DNA of 64,000 bases from contig CM076996.1 of NCBI GenBank assembly GCA_039090855.1, forward strand, positions 51,240,469-51,304,468. The letters are read 5' to 3'. This DNA comes from Macrothele yani. Lineage: Eukaryota; Arthropoda; Arachnida; Araneae; Macrothelidae. The notes under the pieces are model-generated. The model worked only from the letters and a program-made list of their open reading frames with translations, ran no database searches and had not been told where the DNA came from. A program made the translations under genes and the position numbers. Positions 61,600-64,000 of the stretch are shown here, in pieces. Within the stretch, counting starts at the first letter, position 1. Each line of letters opens with the position of its first letter.

Positions 61600-62395
61600 C
61601 CCCGCACGGGGATAACTGGTTTTCCAGTTATTTGGGGAGCGGCGCCCCCACGGCCCGAGCTGACCTTGTGACGGATCATTTTGTCCTTTCGTCTTGAACG
61701 ATTACATCACCGAAGGGACAGCTGTTCATCCAGCTGATGGGGGATGGCGTCCCCACGGCCCGAGCCAACATGTACTATATGTGATGAATTTCACATTTTT
61801 TATGTTTTTTCACTTTACATGAACCCGTCTCAGTTGTAGGTTGCTGAGGTTGTGATTATGCGCCAGCTCAGGATTTTAGTTTCTCGTTTTCTTTCCTGTC
61901 TTCTCCATTTCATGTTTCTTTTTTTGTTTTTCCGAGCTGGTTAGCTAGACCTGCCTGCACGTTTGCCGTGTGTGGTGACCCGTAAGGTGGAAAAGGGGAT
62001 GCTGGAGGCTGAGGTTTCTGGAGGCCTGGGTGTTGTTGTCGCCAGTTGCCAACACTCCTCTTTGCCCCCTGCTTCACCCTAAACGAGCGGCTGGGAACTA
62101 ACCCACTCCTAGTCAATGAGGTCTGTGGCCGAGTGGAGCCCAGACCTCTAACGGCTTGTCGTCTCGTACGACAGGGTGAGTCTGGGGATAGGGTGGGCAT
62201 GCCAAAGGGGTGTTCCCCAGGCATGGGAAAGTCTGGGTGCTCGCTGAGCGCATGTCTGCCCTATCAACTTGCTATATCCGCTTGCTATCCCTAGAGTCGT
62301 GTCCTGCGTCCACTTGGGCTTGCGGACCTCCGGCTCTCCCTCGTTGGGCTCGATTGTGGGTGGGGAAGTCGGCGGATGAATTCTAAAAACTTTTT
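61600..62395 (+). promoter_or_regulatory. 5' UTR of the I-type LINE
   Basis: About 800 bp, richer in GC than the surroundings. Two partly similar blocks near 61641-61665 and 61740-61767 share a CCCCACGGCCCGAGC word, and a GCCCCGCACGGGG hairpin lies at 61600. LINEs of this group usually carry an internal promoter here; no initiator was identified with confidence. The exact 5' end is uncertain. Confidence 0.5.
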
Positions 62396-63649
62396 ATGGC
62401 TCAAACTGAAATTTCCCACGAACCTAAAACCAAAAGAGGTATTGAGGAAGGCTTAGCTCCTTCCGCTAAAAAGCATGTGCCCGATTGCTCGAATGCCAGA
62501 TTCTTTTTTGTGCACTCATTGGACCCTTCAAAGCCTTTGAGTGCCAAAAGTCCATTTTGGATCCACAAAGCACTGCAATCAATTGCCAGCTCTCCTGAGA
62601 GCGTCAAGAAGCTCCAGTCTGGAGATCTTCTTGTTGAGATGTCTACAGTGGCCTACAGTTCCACACTTATCAACACCAGCATGCTGCTCGAGACGCCTGT
62701 CAAAATAACACCACACGGTTACCTAAATTCATCTCGAGGTGTTGTCTCCTCTCGGGATCTTATTGATTGCTCTGAGGATGAGCTTCTCGAAGAACTGGGG
62801 AGCCAACATGTTACGGGTGTGCGACGCATTTCTTTTAGGAGGAATGGGCAGTTTGTCCCATCCTGGAACATTATCTTGACTTTTAACTGCCCTTCCCTGC
62901 CTACATCCATCAAGGCAGGGTATCTCCACCTCGAGGTACGCCCGTACATTCCCAACCCGTTGAGATGTTTTAGGTGCCAGTCGTACGGCCACTCTCAGCA
63001 GTCATGTAGGAGTTCTCCTAGGTGTGGACGCTGTGGTGCCACAGAGCATCTCCTCTCAGAATGTGTGGCCGAGGCCGAGTTTTGTGTGAACTGCAAGGGT
63101 TCACACCCAGCATCAGCCAAAGATTGTCCCAAGTGGAAGGAGGAGAAGGAAATCCAAAGACTCAAAACGGTGGAAAATATTTCCTATCCTGAGGCCAGAA
63201 GAAGAGTGGTTCCCGTTACATCTGATCGGCGATCATACGCTTCAGTGGTGGTTGCCAAATCTACGGTTGCCATTCAGACCGACGTTCAGATCTCCCCTAA
63301 CTGTCCATTCAATATGGAGGAAATCATCGCAGCCGGACTGGAGGCACTCCAGTCGCGAGCTAGGGGTCTGAAAGCGGCACCCGCCACTTCACCGCAGCAG
63401 ACTCACTCCAACACCAGCAAGGGAACTCAGGCCACTTCTTCTGGCAAAAACGCCAACACTAACACCAACACCAAGGTCAAGGATAAGAAGAGCATTTCTT
63501 CTCCTTCAAAGTCTCAGCCAAACAATCAACGGCGAGCAAATCCCGCCAAGACACTTGGGACAAAGCATTCACCAATCTTGGCCCCTGGTCACACACCACC
63601 AAATCTGGGGGAACGCTCACCAGAGGAAATGGAGGCTGACCAAGTTTAA
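62396..63649 (+). CDS. LINE ORF1 (gag-like, three zinc knuckles)
   Basis: 417 codons, uninterrupted, starting MAQTEISHEPKTKRGIEEG. The middle holds a fold typical of gag-like ORF1 proteins, with an RRM-like segment around YLHLEVRPYIPNPLRCFRCQ. Three CCHC knuckles follow: C191-C204 (CFRCQSYGHSQQSC), about 210-223 (CGRCGATEHLLSEC) and about 230-244 (CVNCKGSHPASAKDC). The C-terminus is Ser/Thr/Asn-rich. It would bind element RNA and form the RNP used for target-primed insertion. The stop at 63649 is 30 bp before ORF2. Confidence 0.93.
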   Translation: MAQTEISHEPKTKRGIEEGLAPSAKKHVPDCSNARFFFVHSLDPSKPLSAKSPFWIHKALQSIASSPESVKKLQSGDLLVEMSTVAYSSTLINTSMLLETPVKITPHGYLNSSRGVVSSRDLIDCSEDELLEELGSQHVTGVRRISFRRNGQFVPSWNIILTFNCPSLPTSIKAGYLHLEVRPYIPNPLRCFRCQSYGHSQQSCRSSPRCGRCGATEHLLSECVAEAEFCVNCKGSHPASAKDCPKWKEEKEIQRLKTVENISYPEARRRVVPVTSDRRSYASVVVAKSTVAIQTDVQISPNCPFNMEEIIAAGLEALQSRARGLKAAPATSPQQTHSNTSKGTQATSSGKNANTNTNTKVKDKKSISSPSKSQPNNQRRANPAKTLGTKHSPILAPGHTPPNLGERSPEEMEADQV

Positions 63650-63678
63650 CCATTTCCTTTTTCATTTCATTTTTACCC

Positions 63679-64000
63679 ATGGGTTCAATAATTCAGTGGA
63701 ACTGCCGAGGTTTTCGCACCAGTTTTGATGACTATAAACATCTGCTTTATTTGTACTCTCCGGTGTGCCTTTGTCTTCAGGAGACAAAGCTTAAACCATC
63801 GGACCTGCTTTCAGTTCGAGGCTACAGTGCATTTCAGACAGACCACTCGTCTGGAAATATAGCCTGTGGGGGTGTCGCTATTCTCGTCCCTCACAGGGTT
63901 CCGGTATCTTCCGTCGCGGTTTCCACAACTGTGCAGGCCGTGGCGGTTCGTATTTCTATGCCTGTGCCTCTTACTGTTTGCAGTGTTTATCTACCACCGG
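63679..64000 (+). CDS. LINE ORF2 start (APE endonuclease), partial
   Basis: Opens with ATG at 63679: MGSIIQWNCRGFRTSFDDYK, then CLCLQETKLKPSDLLSVRGY (catalytic Glu in QETK), GGVAILVPHRVPVSSVAV and TVCSVYLPP. This is the APE-type endonuclease N-terminus. The frame stays open for 107 codons to the end of the window; RT and RNase H would follow outside. The start is chosen as the first Met in frame with the domain, just after ORF1. Confidence 0.92.
   Translation, partial: MGSIIQWNCRGFRTSFDDYKHLLYLYSPVCLCLQETKLKPSDLLSVRGYSAFQTDHSSGNIACGGVAILVPHRVPVSSVAVSTTVQAVAVRISMPVPLTVCSVYLPP

Larger units (their letters stand above)
60365..61600 (-). pseudogene. Degraded arthropod gene-like frame, split by a solo LTR
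   Basis: Minus-strand sense before the LTR: TSSKLSEAKVKAGVFIGPQM, then KKILQCKELPNMLTTKDKAA and FVTIVRSFLSKHKAENYVKL (61580-61375). After the LTR it resumes as VRLVKNYSKIGCRMSL, with shifted pieces LDAHLDKF-like, then EHFHQDILDF (60586-60365). I recognise the pattern (KAGxFxGPQIKK, then FLGNHKAENY, then LVKNYxKxGCRMSLKxHxLxxHL, then GERFHQDI) as a reading frame found dispersed in many arthropod genomes. I cannot name its function; it may belong to a mobile element. Frameshifts and a stop in the middle; hAT-E cuts its 3' end. Confidence 0.55.
61600..64000 (+). mobile_element. I-type LINE, 5' part, continues beyond the window
   Basis: A GC-richer leader (about 61600-62395) with two related blocks containing CCCCACGGCCCGAGC at about 61649 and 61751. 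ORF1 with three zinc knuckles is intact, and ORF2 starts at 63679 with no stop to the window end. The two-ORF design with knuckles in ORF1 fits the I/Jockey group. One of the best preserved elements here. Confidence 0.88.

Overview
This 64-kb window is eukaryotic, transposon-saturated, AT-rich DNA, almost certainly from an arthropod with a large genome. The evidence is the set of transposon families: BEL/Pao, RTE-type and I-type LINEs, Penelope-like elements (PLEs), Tc1/mariner, pogo/Tigger, hAT, MULE and a tRNA-derived SINE. The order (insect or chelicerate) cannot be settled from the sequence. There is no bacterial-type gene organisation. I found only one short stretch that looks like a host exon (32482-32642, + strand) and one degraded cellular-looking reading frame (60365-61600, - strand). 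Everything else recognisable is mobile DNA, mostly decayed.

Layout. 1-2500: decayed BEL/Pao pol (-) with a short inverted copy of itself. 2508-5712: LINE copy with APE endonuclease and RT (-), called LINE-alpha here. 5740-9470: hAT-A split by hAT-B, which is split by a Tc1 element. 9528-10842: mariner (-). 11291-14476: RTE LINE with an uninterrupted 986-aa ORF and perfect target duplications. 14540-15480: Ty3/gypsy integrase tail with three in-frame 213-bp repeats. 15579-16931: palindromic insertion P1. 17216-17585: LINE-alpha 3' end. 17620-20170: PLE-1 (-), split by palindromic insertion P2 and an RTE scrap. 20350-26110: Tc1/mariner, LINE and Tigger remnants. 26580-29182: Tigger B, inside a LINE. 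29190-32700: little coding. 32704-42306: a ~1.2-kb Tc1 element swollen to 9.6 kb by P3, a hAT (itself holding an RTE copy) and a MULE. 43160-46600: Tigger piece split by the 2.9-kb palindromic PLE P4. 46600-47890: unexplained. 48000-54177: decayed Tc1 and two LINE-alpha copies, one holding a short hAT. 54178-56290: PLE-2. 57777-60358: non-coding hAT with SINEs and minisatellites. 60365-61600: degraded gene with a solo LTR. 61600-64000: start of an I-type LINE.

The most interesting signal is that four insertions (P1-P4) share one design. Each has long inverted arms made of PLE-like 3' ends, a 9-12-bp target duplication, one arm abutting its target duplication (1 nt away in P1), and a 44-75-nt extension beyond the other arm. 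P2, P4 and PLE-2 also carry a hammerhead-ribozyme-like core. A second signal is that three hAT elements with related ends have 6-bp rather than 8-bp target duplications; for one, a homologous empty site in the window confirms this. All coordinates of decayed elements are approximate unless a target duplication is quoted.
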